Positions 1 to 8,693 of a DNA stretch of 64,000 nt are shown piece after piece. The stretch covers positions 124,001 to 188,000 of the forward strand of contig JAHDLO010000015.1 of assembly GCA_018432235.1 (NCBI GenBank), read 5' to 3'. The position numbers and the translations under genes are program-made. The notes under the pieces were generated by a model that was not told the origin of the DNA, ran no database searches, and worked only from the letters and a program-made list of their open reading frames with translations. The stretch's first letter is position 1; every line of letters starts with the position of its first letter. The DNA is from Clostridiaceae bacterium (lineage in GTDB: Bacteria > Bacillota > Clostridia > Peptostreptococcales > Natronincolaceae).

Positions 1-50
1 ATTGTATGCAAAGCTTACTGAAGGCGGATAAACAGGTAATTTCAATAATT

Positions 51-100
51 AATCCTTAATCAATCCTTAATTTGACATTTGCCTGCAGCTGCAATATAAT
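51..100 (+). promoter_or_regulatory. sigma-A promoter of lgt with phased direct repeat
   Basis: A perfect TTGACA (72-77), a 17-base spacer and a perfect TATAAT (95-100) lie 34 bases before the lgt start. Directly upstream of the -35 box is a direct repeat AATCCTTAAT (51-60 and 62-71) with an 11-base period, and the spacer holds the palindrome TGCAGCTGCA (84-93). The promoter call is seen directly; a regulatory role for the repeats is inference. Confidence 0.85.
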
Positions 101-134
101 AGTATTTGTTTTTATGGATAGAGGAGAGATGCAT

Positions 135-881
135 ATGAATCCGATAGCATTTAGCGTATTTGGCTTGGAGATAGGCTGGTACGGCATTATAATAGCTACA
201 GGCATGCTGCTGGGAGTTATTATAGCCTCAAAAAGGGCAAAAGCAGTAGGGCTTCAAGAGGACACAATAATTGACCTCTGCCTGTATGCGGTCCCCAGTG
301 CTATTCTGGGAGCCAGGCTATATTATGTCATTTTCAATTGGAGCTATTATAGTAAGCACCCAGTGGATATACTAAAGTTTAGGCAGGGAGGATTGGCGAT
401 CCATGGCGGAATCATTGCCGGCGTTTTAGTGGGTTATATCTTCTGTCGAGTTAAGCGGCTAGGCTTTTGGCAGCTGGCTGATATATGTGCCCCCAGCCTA
501 GTTCTGGGACAGGCAATTGGAAGATGGGGGAATTATGTAAATCAAGAGGCTCATGGTGGCCCTACCAATCTGCCCTGGGGTATTGAAATCAATGGCGTTA
601 AGGTTCATCCTACATTCCTGTATGAATCCTTGTGGAATTTTGGCGTGTTCTTCCTATTGTTATATATTGACAAAAAGAAAAAATTCGAAGGGCAAATATT
701 TCTATACTACTTGATTTTATACTCAGTTGCTAGGTTTTTTATTGAAGGCCTTAGAACAGACAGCTTGATGATAGGGCCCTTTAGAACTGCCCAATTGGTC
801 AGTGTTGCAACGATTATCGTTGCTATTGTGTTAATATTTATCAGGAGGCGTCATATAGCAGGTGCTTCAGAAAAGCTATAA
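135..881 (+). CDS. lgt: Prolipoprotein diacylglyceryl transferase
   Basis: Transfers the diacylglyceryl group of phosphatidylglycerol to the lipobox cysteine of prolipoproteins, the first step of lipoprotein maturation at the cytoplasmic membrane. The 248-residue protein is a multi-span membrane protein with the family HGG at 90-92 and the signature GRWGNYVNQEAHGG at 129-142. The ATG at 135 is chosen because GAGGAG lies 8 bases upstream; an in-frame ATG at 72 would place the start inside the promoter. ATG 129 is too close to the Shine-Dalgarno. Lipoprotein signal peptidase lspA, the next enzyme of the pathway, lies far downstream at 53.4 kb. The length fits the family. Confidence 0.95.
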   Translation: MNPIAFSVFGLEIGWYGIIIATGMLLGVIIASKRAKAVGLQEDTIIDLCLYAVPSAILGARLYYVIFNWSYYSKHPVDILKFRQGGLAIHGGIIAGVLVGYIFCRVKRLGFWQLADICAPSLVLGQAIGRWGNYVNQEAHGGPTNLPWGIEINGVKVHPTFLYESLWNFGVFFLLLYIDKKKKFEGQIFLYYLILYSVARFFIEGLRTDSLMIGPFRTAQLVSVATIIVAIVLIFIRRRHIAGASEKL

Positions 882-882
882 A

Positions 883-1032
883 GGTCGAAAAATGTTTAAA
901 AACCTTGGAATTTGGGCTATAAAAAATATTTTCTACAAATATTTTTCAAAGCCACATATTTTCAACAATTCTTAACTAGTCAAGTAGATTTTGGACGAAA
1001 AATTGAATAAACTTAAGAATTTGCTAGATAAT
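883..1032 (+). promoter_or_regulatory. Leader before the spo0E-like gene with Spo0A-box-like sequences
   Basis: The stretch after lgt contains GGTCGAAAAA at 883-892 and a related GGACGAAAAA at 994-1003, both close to the Spo0A box TGTCGAA. A possible promoter is TTGAAT at 1003-1008 followed after 16 bases by TAGATA. No gene is seen here. The box assignment rests on motif similarity only. Confidence 0.3.
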
Positions 1033-1148
1033 AGCAGTTAATGAGGAATAAAATGTAAAAATATCGCCAATTTCATTCTTTGACATCCAGTAGGCTTATA
1101 AATAAAATGATACACATGCACGAGAAAAGATTCGGGGTGATATGGGTG

Positions 1149-1292
1149 TTGAAAAGTGAAATAGAAGTGCTCCAGAAGCTACTTAACGATAAAATCAGCA
1201 AACAAGAAGACTACAAGGAAATATATGAGCTGAGCACAAAGCTAGATATTTTGATTGTCGATTATTACAAAAAAATAAAGCTTGAGGCTTAA
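1149..1292 (+). CDS. Spo0E-like Spo0A-phosphate phosphatase family protein
   Basis: A 47-residue protein of the Spo0E family, small helical hairpin proteins that in bacilli dephosphorylate Spo0A and delay sporulation. The core ELSTKLDILIVDYYK at its C-terminal half matches the family pattern of Ser-Gln/Thr-x-Leu-Asp followed by a hydrophobic helix and a tyrosine. The TTG at 1149 is preferred since GGGGTGA (1134-1140) lies 8 bases upstream; GTG 1146 is possible. A longer in-frame reading to ATG 1080 has no ribosome site. The gene stands alone, followed by a strong terminator. Whether it acts on Spo0A or another response regulator cannot be told. Confidence 0.7.
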   Translation: MKSEIEVLQKLLNDKISKQEDYKEIYELSTKLDILIVDYYKKIKLEA

Positions 1293-1337
1293 TAAAGAGC
1301 TAGATAGAGAGCTTAATAAAGATTTTTATATTACATG

Positions 1338-1382
1338 AAGGCAGCAGACACCACTATGTGGGTTTGCTGCCTTTCTTTTTTT
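1338..1382 (+). terminator. Intrinsic terminator after the spo0E-like gene
   Basis: AAGGCAGCA pairs with TGCTGCCTT across an 18-base loop that can pair further, and is followed by a run of T. Confidence 0.85.
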
Positions 1383-1476
1383 GTGTTATCCATGGCCTTG
1401 GTCCTATTTTATGAATATATAATTTTTAATTAATTTGAAGCAGGAATTTAGAAAAAGTGGTAGAATTAATTAAAAA

Positions 1477-1501
1477 GTGGGATAAAGTGGGATGAAGTGG
1501 G
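1477..1501 (+). promoter_or_regulatory. MraZ operator: three TGGG direct repeats
   Basis: TGGG occurs at 1478-1481, 1488-1491 and 1498-1501, exactly 10 bases apart, each preceded by AAG. MraZ is known to bind TGGGN direct repeats with 5-base spacers upstream of its own gene and repress the division cluster. A weaker GTGG at 1457-1460 keeps the same phase two turns upstream. Confidence 0.8.
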
Positions 1502-1528
1502 GTAAAAAACCCTAAAGGTGGGATGAAA

Positions 1529-1960
1529 ATGTTTATCGGTGAATACCAACACACAATAGATAATAAAGGTAGAATCAGTGTTCCAGCTAAATTCAGAGAA
1601 GAGCTGGGTGAACGTTTCATTGTCACTAAAGGGTTGGACAATTGTCTTTTTATTTATTCCATGGAGGAATGGCAGATAATGGAGAATAAGCTAAAAGCCC
1701 TCCCATTAACCAATAAGGATGCTAGAGCCTTTGTCAGGTTTTTCTTTGCAGGGGCTTCCGAATGTGAATTAGACAATCAGGGAAGAATAAGAATCCCTAA
1801 CAATCTTAGAGAGCATGCAGCACTGGAAAAGGAGACGGTTATGATTGGCGTCGCCACCAGGATAGAGGTCTGGAATCTGGAGCAGTGGGAGAAATATAAC
1901 GATGATGCTAACCTGGGATATGATGATATAGCCTCAAAGATGGCTGAACTGGGAATCTGA
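1529..1960 (+). CDS. mraZ: Transcriptional regulator MraZ
   Basis: DNA-binding repressor at the head of the division and cell-wall cluster. The 143-residue protein has two SpoVT/AbrB-like halves, each with the family motif: [13 protein letters not shown] near the N-terminus and [13 protein letters not shown] in the second half. Most homologues begin MFIGEY, which selects the ATG at 1529 over the one at 1523; AAAGGTGGG (1514-1522) is then 6 bases upstream. Three operator repeats precede it, consistent with autoregulation. It runs directly into rsmH, as in most bacteria. Confidence 0.95.
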   Translation: MFIGEYQHTIDNKGRISVPAKFREELGERFIVTKGLDNCLFIYSMEEWQIMENKLKALPLTNKDARAFVRFFFAGASECELDNQGRIRIPNNLREHAALEKETVMIGVATRIEVWNLEQWEKYNDDANLGYDDIASKMAELGI

Positions 1961-1977
1961 TGAATGAGGGTGAAAAG

Positions 1978-2913
1978 GTGAATTTTCAACATGTATCGGT
2001 ATTATTAGAGGAATGTATAGAGGGCCTGGATATAAAGCCCAACGGCATATATGTAGACGGTACCTTGGGTGGGGCAGGTCACTCCAGGCACATTGCTGAA
2101 AGGCTATCTGAAGGCGGTCTTCTGATTGGAATAGATCAGGATGAAAATGCCATAAGGGCTGCAGCAGAAAAGCTGGAGGATTTAAGTGAGAGAGTGAAAC
2201 TGGTAAGAGATAATTTTTCAAACCTTGCCGCTGTTTTAGCGAATGTAGGCATTGACCGGATAGACGGACTTCTTCTTGACCTAGGGGTTTCTTCCCATCA
2301 GCTGGATGAAGCAGAAAGAGGCTTCTCCTATATGCAGGATGCGCCATTAGATATGCGGATGGACAATCGTGATGATATCACTGCCAAATACATAGTTAAT
2401 CATTATTCCGAAGCTGAATTGACAAGAATAATTAAAGAATATGGTGAGGAGAATTGGGCAAAGAGAATTGCGGCCTTTATTGTTGAACATCGCAAGGAGG
2501 CTGAAATAGAAACAACCCATCAGCTGGTGGATATCATAAAAAGAGCAGTGCCTAAGGGGGCAAGAAAGGATGGCCCTCACCCTGCAAAAAGAACCTTTCA
2601 GGCAATAAGGATAGAGGTAAATAGAGAGCTGGAGATTATTGAGGCAACAATTAAGGCAGCAACTGAGCATTTGAATGCTGGCGGAAGGATATGCATAATT
2701 ACCTTTCATTCTCTGGAGGATAGGATAGTAAAGAATGCCTTTAAAAAGCTAACAGATCCATGTACCTGTCCACCACAGTTTCCAATATGCAAATGTGATG
2801 CAAAAAAGGAGCTGGAGATTATTACAAGAAAGCCGATAGTACCAACTGAGCATGAGCTGGAGATTAATCCGAGATCACGAAGCGCTAAGCTAAGGATCGC
2901 TGAAAAGCTTTAA
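1978..2913 (+). CDS. rsmH: 16S rRNA (cytosine(1402)-N(4))-methyltransferase RsmH
   Basis: SAM-dependent methyltransferase that modifies C1402 in the decoding centre of 16S rRNA. The N-terminal [15 protein letters not shown], the SAM-binding [11 protein letters not shown] and the C-terminal [13 protein letters not shown] are typical, as is the total length near 311 residues. The GTG at 1978 is chosen because GAGGGTG (1965-1971) is 6 bases away and family members start just before FxHxxVLLxE; an ATG at 1960 overlapping the mraZ stop lacks a ribosome site. It is the second gene of the mraZ operon. Confidence 0.95.
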   Translation: MNFQHVSVLLEECIEGLDIKPNGIYVDGTLGGAGHSRHIAERLSEGGLLIGIDQDENAIRAAAEKLEDLSERVKLVRDNFSNLAAVLANVGIDRIDGLLLDLGVSSHQLDEAERGFSYMQDAPLDMRMDNRDDITAKYIVNHYSEAELTRIIKEYGEENWAKRIAAFIVEHRKEAEIETTHQLVDIIKRAVPKGARKDGPHPAKRTFQAIRIEVNRELEIIEATIKAATEHLNAGGRICIITFHSLEDRIVKNAFKKLTDPCTCPPQFPICKCDAKKELEIITRKPIVPTEHELEINPRSRSAKLRIAEKL

Positions 2914-2938
2914 AAGAGGGAGAACATAGTAGAGCATC

Positions 2939-2990
2939 CTAGAGAACGCGTGGTTCTCTGGAAAACAAACGTGGCGAAGCTACTTTTGTT
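2939..2990 (+). repeat. Two adjacent hairpins between rsmH and ftsL
   Basis: The first hairpin pairs AGAGAAC (2941-2947) with GTTCTCT (2953-2959), extendable by two pairs. The second pairs AACAAAC-GTGGC (2964-2975) with GCTAC-TTTTGTT (2979-2990) around a GAA loop with one mismatch. Neither has a T run, so they are not ordinary terminators. Possible roles are mRNA processing, control of ftsL translation or a dispersed palindromic repeat. Confidence 0.5.
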
Positions 2991-3016
2991 CTAAAAGGCA
3001 GAAGGGGTGAATAAAT

Positions 3017-3511
3017 TTGGAAGTAGTAAGAAAAGATTATTATCAATATCAACCTGCTGTGGAACAGCCACAGCCACAAAAGAAACCCAAAAAGAAAGCT
3101 AAAAAGAGCTATCGCTTAGAAAAGGCTATGGCTGCTCTTAGTATTTCTGTCTTTTTGCTGTTAAGCATTTTTCTGCTTTTGAGGTATGCAGCCATCACTG
3201 AGGCAAAGCACAGGGTGATTCAAATGACGAAGCAATTGGAACAGATTGAAAATCAAAGAGATAAACTAAAGATTGAGCTGGAGCGGGTATCAAAAACCAA
3301 TTGGATTGAAATGGAGGCACAAAATCGCCTCAGCATGATTTATCCTGATGCCAGTCAAACCTATTACATAGACATTAACCCCACAAAGGTGGCATTGTTG
3401 ACAAACGAAATGAATAGACAACTGTCGATTGAGGAAGGCGGACATGAGGCTGCAGAGGGAAGTATCATCAGTAAGGTATTAAATAAATTTGCAGGTCTCT
3501 TGAAAATTTAA
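3017..3511 (+). CDS. ftsL: FtsL-like septum formation initiator protein
   Basis: A bitopic membrane protein of 164 residues in the position of ftsL. It has a Lys/Gln-rich cytoplasmic tail (about 1-36), one membrane span (about 38-60, rich in Leu and Ser), then a heptad-like coiled coil (about 65-100) as in FtsL/DivIC proteins. These proteins form the FtsQ/DivIB-FtsL-DivIC complex that controls septal peptidoglycan synthesis. The start is TTG at 3017 preceded by GAAGGGGTGA. Identity rests on topology and gene order more than sequence, since the family diverges strongly. The PBP gene follows 9 bases later. Confidence 0.8.
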   Translation: MEVVRKDYYQYQPAVEQPQPQKKPKKKAKKSYRLEKAMAALSISVFLLLSIFLLLRYAAITEAKHRVIQMTKQLEQIENQRDKLKIELERVSKTNWIEMEAQNRLSMIYPDASQTYYIDINPTKVALLTNEMNRQLSIEEGGHEAAEGSIISKVLNKFAGLLKI

Positions 3512-3520
3512 AGGGGGGAG

Positions 3521-5695
3521 ATGGATTTGTCCCAGCCTAGTATATCAAGTAAGAAAAGATTAATATTTATATTCGTGATCACCTGTACGGCTATTTTTGG
3601 ATTAATTATCCGTTTGGGATGGATACAAATTGTTAGAGGAGAAAGATACAAGGAACTGGCAATTGCACAGCAAACCCGCGATATACCGATTCCTGCAAAA
3701 CGGGGTACCATTTTTGATAGAAATGGAAAGGAGCTTGCAAAAAGCGCCAGTACCAATACGGTATATGCAAGGCCACGAGAAATTGCAGATGTAGAAGATG
3801 CTGCTAAAAAATTGGCTGAGGTATTGGAGATGGATGCTGCCAGCATGGCAGAATTAATAGGCAATAAAAATACAGGCCTCGTAAAGGTAAAGCAATGGAT
3901 TGAGGATGATCTGGCCGACAGTATACGGAGGCTGAGACTGAAGGGAATAGAGGTTGCTCCTGATAATAGGAGATATTATCCCTTTGGCAATTTTGCAGCC
4001 TATATTTTAGGGCATACAACAAATGACAACAGAGGTCTATCGGGAATAGAGCTGGAGTACGAGAAATATTTAAGCGGCTATCCCGGACGCTGGATTAAAA
4101 ATACCGATGGTGCGGGGCGTCAGCTTCCGCTAAGTGCAGAAAAATACTATCCCTCGGAGGATGGATATAATGTTGTTCTAACTATTGATGAGGTTATTCA
4201 GCATTTTGCTGAAAAGGCAGTGCAAAATGCACTGGAAGCAAATCAGGCTAAAAGAGTTATGGCACTTGTTATGGATGTGAAGTCAGGAGATATACTGGCT
4301 ATGGCTGCAAAGCCCGACTACGATCCAAATGAGCCAAGAATAAACCTTGACCCTTTTCAGCAGGAGCTTATAGAGTCTATGCCAACTGAGCAAAAGGTAG
4401 AAGAGTGGAACAAGATGTGGAGAAATCCCATAATAAATGATACATATGAGCCAGGATCTACCTTCAAGCTGATTACTACAGCAGCGGCTTTAGAGGAAGG
4501 TGTCGCCACGCCACAAAGCAATTTCTATTCCAATGGCTTTATTACAGTGGCTGGCAGAACAATAAAATGCTGGAGATGGTATAATCCTCACGGCGCCCAA
4601 ACCCTGAAGGAGGCTGTCCAAAATTCCTGCAACCCAATATTTGTTGAACTGGTACAGAAAATGGGTGGGGATACCTTTTATAAATATCTGGATGCCTTTG
4701 GATTTAGAGATGTCACCGGCATAGATTTACCGGGAGAAAGACGTTCAATAATGTATAGTCAAGCAGCCGCAGGTCCGGTGGAGCTGGCTACCATGTCCTT
4801 TGGGCAAAGTATTTCAGTAACGCCTATACAGCTGATAACAGCTGTTGCTGCAATAGCAAACGACGGCAAGCTGATGAAGCCAAGATTGGTGAAGGAACTG
4901 ACCAATAGTGAAGGAACAGTCATAGAACGTTTTGAGGAGACTATGGTTAGACAGGTGGTTTCTAAAAAAACCTCAGAGGAAATGCTGGCAATAATGGAAT
5001 CTGTAGTATCAGAGGGATCAGGAAAAAATGCCTATATTCCAGGCTATAAGGTTGGAGGAAAAACAGGTACCGCCCAAAAGGTTGCAGACGGAAGATATGC
5101 TCAGGGCTTATATGTAGCCTCCTTTATAGGTGTAGCACCTGTCGATGACCCAAGACTTGCAATTCTGGTTATAGTGGATGAGCCCGGTGGCTTTAGTACC
5201 TTCGGTAGTATAACCTCAGCACCTGTAGCTAAGGAAATTATGGAGGAAAGCCTACGTTATTTGGACGTTAAACCAAATTACACCACTGATGAAAGAGAAA
5301 TGCTTCTGAAGCCAGAAGTAACAGTTCCCGATGTCAGACAAATGACCGTAAAGGAAGCCTCTAAGGTTCTAATCAGCAGCAATCTATTATATAATGTAGA
5401 GACAGAGCTTGAAGATAATGATGGTGCAATAATTATCGATATGTTCCCTAAACCGGGAGCTGCTGTGCCTGAAAAATCGATGATATTGCTATATACAAAA
5501 AGCAATGCCCAGTCTACCTTTGTTGAGATTCCGGATTTAACAGGAAAGACAATAAAGGAAGCCAATAATATATTGACCTCCAAGGGGCTAAAAATGAAAA
5601 TAAGCGGAACAGGTACGGCACAAATTCAGTCACCTGAAGCTCATACGTCAGTAGAGCAGGGCTCCATCGTCAGCGTAGAATTTGCCCCTCATTAA
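3521..5695 (+). CDS. spoVD: Class B penicillin-binding protein, SpoVD/FtsI type, two PASTA domains
   Basis: Transpeptidase that cross-links peptidoglycan at the septum or spore cortex. The 724-residue protein has an N-terminal membrane anchor (about 12-30), a PBP dimerisation domain, and a transpeptidase domain with catalytic Ser313 in STFK (313-316), SCN at 369-371 and KTG at 514-516. Two PASTA repeats follow (about 600-660 and 665-724). The position between ftsL and murE fits both spoVD and a vegetative ftsI/pbp2B; no second copy is seen, so one gene may serve both jobs. TTG 3527 is better spaced from the Shine-Dalgarno than ATG 3521 and could be the true start. Confidence 0.9.
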   Translation: MDLSQPSISSKKRLIFIFVITCTAIFGLIIRLGWIQIVRGERYKELAIAQQTRDIPIPAKRGTIFDRNGKELAKSASTNTVYARPREIADVEDAAKKLAEVLEMDAASMAELIGNKNTGLVKVKQWIEDDLADSIRRLRLKGIEVAPDNRRYYPFGNFAAYILGHTTNDNRGLSGIELEYEKYLSGYPGRWIKNTDGAGRQLPLSAEKYYPSEDGYNVVLTIDEVIQHFAEKAVQNALEANQAKRVMALVMDVKSGDILAMAAKPDYDPNEPRINLDPFQQELIESMPTEQKVEEWNKMWRNPIINDTYEPGSTFKLITTAAALEEGVATPQSNFYSNGFITVAGRTIKCWRWYNPHGAQTLKEAVQNSCNPIFVELVQKMGGDTFYKYLDAFGFRDVTGIDLPGERRSIMYSQAAAGPVELATMSFGQSISVTPIQLITAVAAIANDGKLMKPRLVKELTNSEGTVIERFEETMVRQVVSKKTSEEMLAIMESVVSEGSGKNAYIPGYKVGGKTGTAQKVADGRYAQGLYVASFIGVAPVDDPRLAILVIVDEPGGFSTFGSITSAPVAKEIMEESLRYLDVKPNYTTDEREMLLKPEVTVPDVRQMTVKEASKVLISSNLLYNVETELEDNDGAIIIDMFPKPGAAVPEKSMILLYTKSNAQSTFVEIPDLTGKTIKEANNILTSKGLKMKISGTGTAQIQSPEAHTSVEQGSIVSVEFAPH

Positions 5696-5740
5696 AATTT
5701 AATACTAGAAAATGTCTTCTAATCGATTTATAATGTAATG

Positions 5741-5787
5741 GGCAACTAAAGTTAAAGTAGAAACTTTAATTTTATGTTGCCTTTTAA
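5741..5787 (+). terminator. Terminator between spoVD and murE
   Basis: GGCAAC (5741-5746) pairs with GTTGCC (5776-5781), with an inner TAAAGTT/AACTTTA helix and a short T run after it. It splits the cluster into two transcription units. Confidence 0.65.
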
Positions 5788-5834
5788 AAAGTTTAGGATA
5801 CGTAAATAATAACCAATAGAACGGAGGTTTGCAT

Positions 5835-7298
5835 ATGGTATTAAGAGATCTAATTCTCGGCCTTGATGTTATAAGCATTAGTGGAGATTTAGATAGGGAG
5901 ATTTACGATATCTTTTACGATTCAAGACAAATTAAGGAAAATAGCATGTTTGTTTGTATAAAAGGCTTCAAGACCGACGGACATCTATATATAGATAATG
6001 CACTGAAGCGGGGAGCAGCTGCTATTCTGGCAGAGGATGATGTCAGAATAGAGGGAGCAACAGTAATTAGGGTTAAGGATACAAAGGTAGCAATGGCGGC
6101 AATGGCTGTCAGCTTTTATGGCGCACCGGCTCAAAAAATGGATTTAATAGGTATAACAGGAACGAATGGAAAAACCTCCATTACATATATAATGAAGAGA
6201 ATTTTAGAAAAGTCAGGTAACAAGGCGGGAATAATTGGGACTATTGCTAATTGGATGGGCAATAAAAGAATTGATGCAGTAAGAACCACCCCGGAATCCA
6301 TAGATATTCAAAAAATATGTTATGAAATGGTTGAAAATGAGATTAAAAGCTGTGCAATGGAGGTTTCCTCCCATTCACTGCAGCTGGGAAGAGTTGATGG
6401 TTTGGATTTCAAGGTAGGCATTTTTACGAACCTAACACCTGATCATTTAGATTTTCATCATACTATGGATAATTATTATGAGGCTAAAAAGCGATTATTT
6501 TATAAAACAAGTATATGTAATATAATAAATGTTGATGATGAATATGGGAGACTATTGCAGCAGGAGCTAAGCTCACATCATACCCCTATTCTAACCTATG
6601 GGATAAATAATCCAGCGGATATATATGCTACCGATATAAAAATGACCATAAAGACTGTTGGTTTCAAGCTTAGTACACCAAGCTTTTCAGAGGAAATCAC
6701 GATAGGTATTCCAGGGATATTTACAGTATACAATGCCCTTGCTGCCGCCGGAGCTGCATATGCATTAAAAATTTCTAGCACTGACATCATACAGGGTTTA
6801 AGGGACTTCACGGGTGTGCCCGGAAGATTTGAATTAATCAATGGCATATCCAGCTTTTCTGTGATAGTGGATTATGCCCATACACCTGATGCCTTAGAAA
6901 ATGTTCTGAAGGCAGCTAAAGAATTTGCAGACAATCGAGTGATTACAGTTTTTGGCTGTGGTGGAGACAGAGATCAGACTAAAAGATCTGTAATGGGAAA
7001 GATATCTGGGCGCTTAAGTGATTTTACTGTCATAACCTCCGATAATCCCAGAACAGAGGAACCACTTAATATTATACATATGATCGAAGAGGGCATAAAA
7101 TGGACTAAAGGGGCTTATATCATCATAGAAGATAGGAGAGAAGCCATAAGATATGCTTTAAAGGAGGCTAAGCCTGGTGACTTAGTGCTTATTGCCGGAA
7201 AGGGCCATGAAACCACACAAACAATAAAAAACAGGATATATCCTTTTGATGACAAAAAGGTTGCGATGGAAATAGCAGGAGAGGAAGAAATTATATGA
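5835..7298 (+). CDS. murE: UDP-MurNAc-tripeptide synthetase (meso-DAP adding)
   Basis: ATP-dependent ligase that adds the third residue of the peptidoglycan stem peptide in the cytoplasm. It has the Mur ligase three-domain layout, with the ATP-binding GITGTNGKTS and the substrate-choice motif DNPR (in SDNPRTEEP), which marks meso-diaminopimelate specificity. That agrees with dapF at 58 kb. The ATG at 5835 has GGAGG 7 bases upstream; a TTG at 5829 is too close. The stop overlaps the murF start by four bases, so the two are translationally coupled. Confidence 0.95.
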   Translation: MVLRDLILGLDVISISGDLDREIYDIFYDSRQIKENSMFVCIKGFKTDGHLYIDNALKRGAAAILAEDDVRIEGATVIRVKDTKVAMAAMAVSFYGAPAQKMDLIGITGTNGKTSITYIMKRILEKSGNKAGIIGTIANWMGNKRIDAVRTTPESIDIQKICYEMVENEIKSCAMEVSSHSLQLGRVDGLDFKVGIFTNLTPDHLDFHHTMDNYYEAKKRLFYKTSICNIINVDDEYGRLLQQELSSHHTPILTYGINNPADIYATDIKMTIKTVGFKLSTPSFSEEITIGIPGIFTVYNALAAAGAAYALKISSTDIIQGLRDFTGVPGRFELINGISSFSVIVDYAHTPDALENVLKAAKEFADNRVITVFGCGGDRDQTKRSVMGKISGRLSDFTVITSDNPRTEEPLNIIHMIEEGIKWTKGAYIIIEDRREAIRYALKEAKPGDLVLIAGKGHETTQTIKNRIYPFDDKKVAMEIAGEEEII

Positions 7299-8689
7299 TG
7301 GAGCTAATAATAGAGGAGCTGGCAGAGGCATGCAAGGGAAAAATCCGCCAAAGGGGTAGTAGAAGGACTGTCACTGGAGTATCAATAGATTCAAGGACGA
7401 CACAAAAGGATATGCTTTTTATTGCTTTGAAGGGTGAAAGCTTTGATGGACATGATTTTATAGCAGCTGCCTATGAAAAAGCTATAGCGGCAATTATAGT
7501 TAATACTAATAAAAAAGTAAATTATAGTCCTTTAAAGGATATATATATTATAGAAGTCGAAGATACAGAGGCGGCATTAAAGGAGATTAGTAGAGGTTAC
7601 AGAGAAAAATACCAGATCCCATTTATCGGAGTTACCGGCAGTGTAGGCAAAACAACCACAAAGGATATGATAGCCAGTGTGCTTTCCTATAAAATTGAGG
7701 TACTGAAAAATCTCGGCAATTTTAATAATCAAATAGGTCTGCCCCTCACCTTGTTTCAGCTTGAATCAAAGCATCAGGCAGCAGTGTTGGAGATGGGCAT
7801 GTCTTCCTTTGGTGAAATTGAGACCCTGGCGAAAATAGTCACACCCAAAATCGGGGTCATTACAAATATTGGTCTCTCCCATATAGAGCATTTAGGCAGT
7901 AAACAGGGCATATTGAAGGCAAAAATGGAGATCGCTTCACAGATGAGTTCAGATTGTCTGCTTTTGCTAAATGGTGATGATGAATATTTAGCTGCCATGA
8001 GAAGTGAAGACAGCCCATATAAGAAAGTATTCTTTGGCATGAAGGAAGATAATGACATCATTGCTGAAAATATTATTAATTTTGGTGTTGAGGGCTTTAC
8101 CTTTGATGTCAGAATTGGAGGATCAAAGCATTTTTATCGTTTAGGTTACCCTGGTATACATAATGTATATAATGCACTGGCTGCCATTTGGATTGGTATA
8201 GCTTTTGATATGACGCACGAAGAAATTCAGCAGGCATTAAACTGCTTTATGCCTTCCAAAATGCGAATGGAAATGGTCAATTTAAAGGAAATAAAGATAA
8301 TTAATGACGCCTATAATGCCAGTCCCGACTCCATGAAGGCGGCATTGGGGGTTTTAAATAGCTTTGCTGATGGCAAAAAAATTGCGGTATTGGGAAATAT
8401 GTTTGAAATGGGTAGCTTCTCGGAGGTAGCCCATAGGTCTGTGGGGGATTTCATTGCAGACTCAACTGAAGTGGATATATTGATAACCGTAGGCGATATG
8501 GCTAAATGGATTGCGGAAGAGGCCTTGGAAAAAGGTATCAAGAAGTTGAAGATATATATATTAAAAAATAACGAAGAAGCTATTTCAACCCTTCAGGAGA
8601 TTATAGAGCCAAAAGATACGATACTGATTAAGGGCTCAAGGGGTATGAAAATGGAAGAAATTGTGAAGTATCTACAAGAGAGGAGCTAG
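7295..8689 (+). CDS. murF: UDP-MurNAc-tripeptide:D-alanyl-D-alanine ligase
   Basis: Adds the D-Ala-D-Ala dipeptide to complete the UDP-MurNAc-pentapeptide. The 464-residue protein shows the Mur ligase P-loop GVTGSVGKTTTKD, the EMGMSSFGEI segment of the central domain and the C-terminal KGSRGMKMEEIV typical of MurF. The start overlaps the murE stop; either of two adjacent ATG codons (7295, 7298) may be used. mraY follows four bases after its stop, so it lies in the middle of the murE-murG operon. Confidence 0.95.
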   Translation: MMELIIEELAEACKGKIRQRGSRRTVTGVSIDSRTTQKDMLFIALKGESFDGHDFIAAAYEKAIAAIIVNTNKKVNYSPLKDIYIIEVEDTEAALKEISRGYREKYQIPFIGVTGSVGKTTTKDMIASVLSYKIEVLKNLGNFNNQIGLPLTLFQLESKHQAAVLEMGMSSFGEIETLAKIVTPKIGVITNIGLSHIEHLGSKQGILKAKMEIASQMSSDCLLLLNGDDEYLAAMRSEDSPYKKVFFGMKEDNDIIAENIINFGVEGFTFDVRIGGSKHFYRLGYPGIHNVYNALAAIWIGIAFDMTHEEIQQALNCFMPSKMRMEMVNLKEIKIINDAYNASPDSMKAALGVLNSFADGKKIAVLGNMFEMGSFSEVAHRSVGDFIADSTEVDILITVGDMAKWIAEEALEKGIKKLKIYILKNNEEAISTLQEIIEPKDTILIKGSRGMKMEEIVKYLQERS

Positions 8690-8693
8690 TCAG

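Noticed and set aside
72..134. N-terminal extension of lgt to ATG 72
   Set aside because: It would start within the -35 box of a perfect promoter and has no ribosome site; the added residues do not resemble the family.
1080..1148. Longer spo0E-like reading frame from 1080
   Set aside because: No ribosome site, and the family is normally close to 50 residues; TTG 1149 has a good Shine-Dalgarno.
1934..2709. Minus-strand open frames opposite mraZ/rsmH (also many like them elsewhere)
   Set aside because: They mirror strong plus-strand genes, lack ribosome sites and resemble no protein family.
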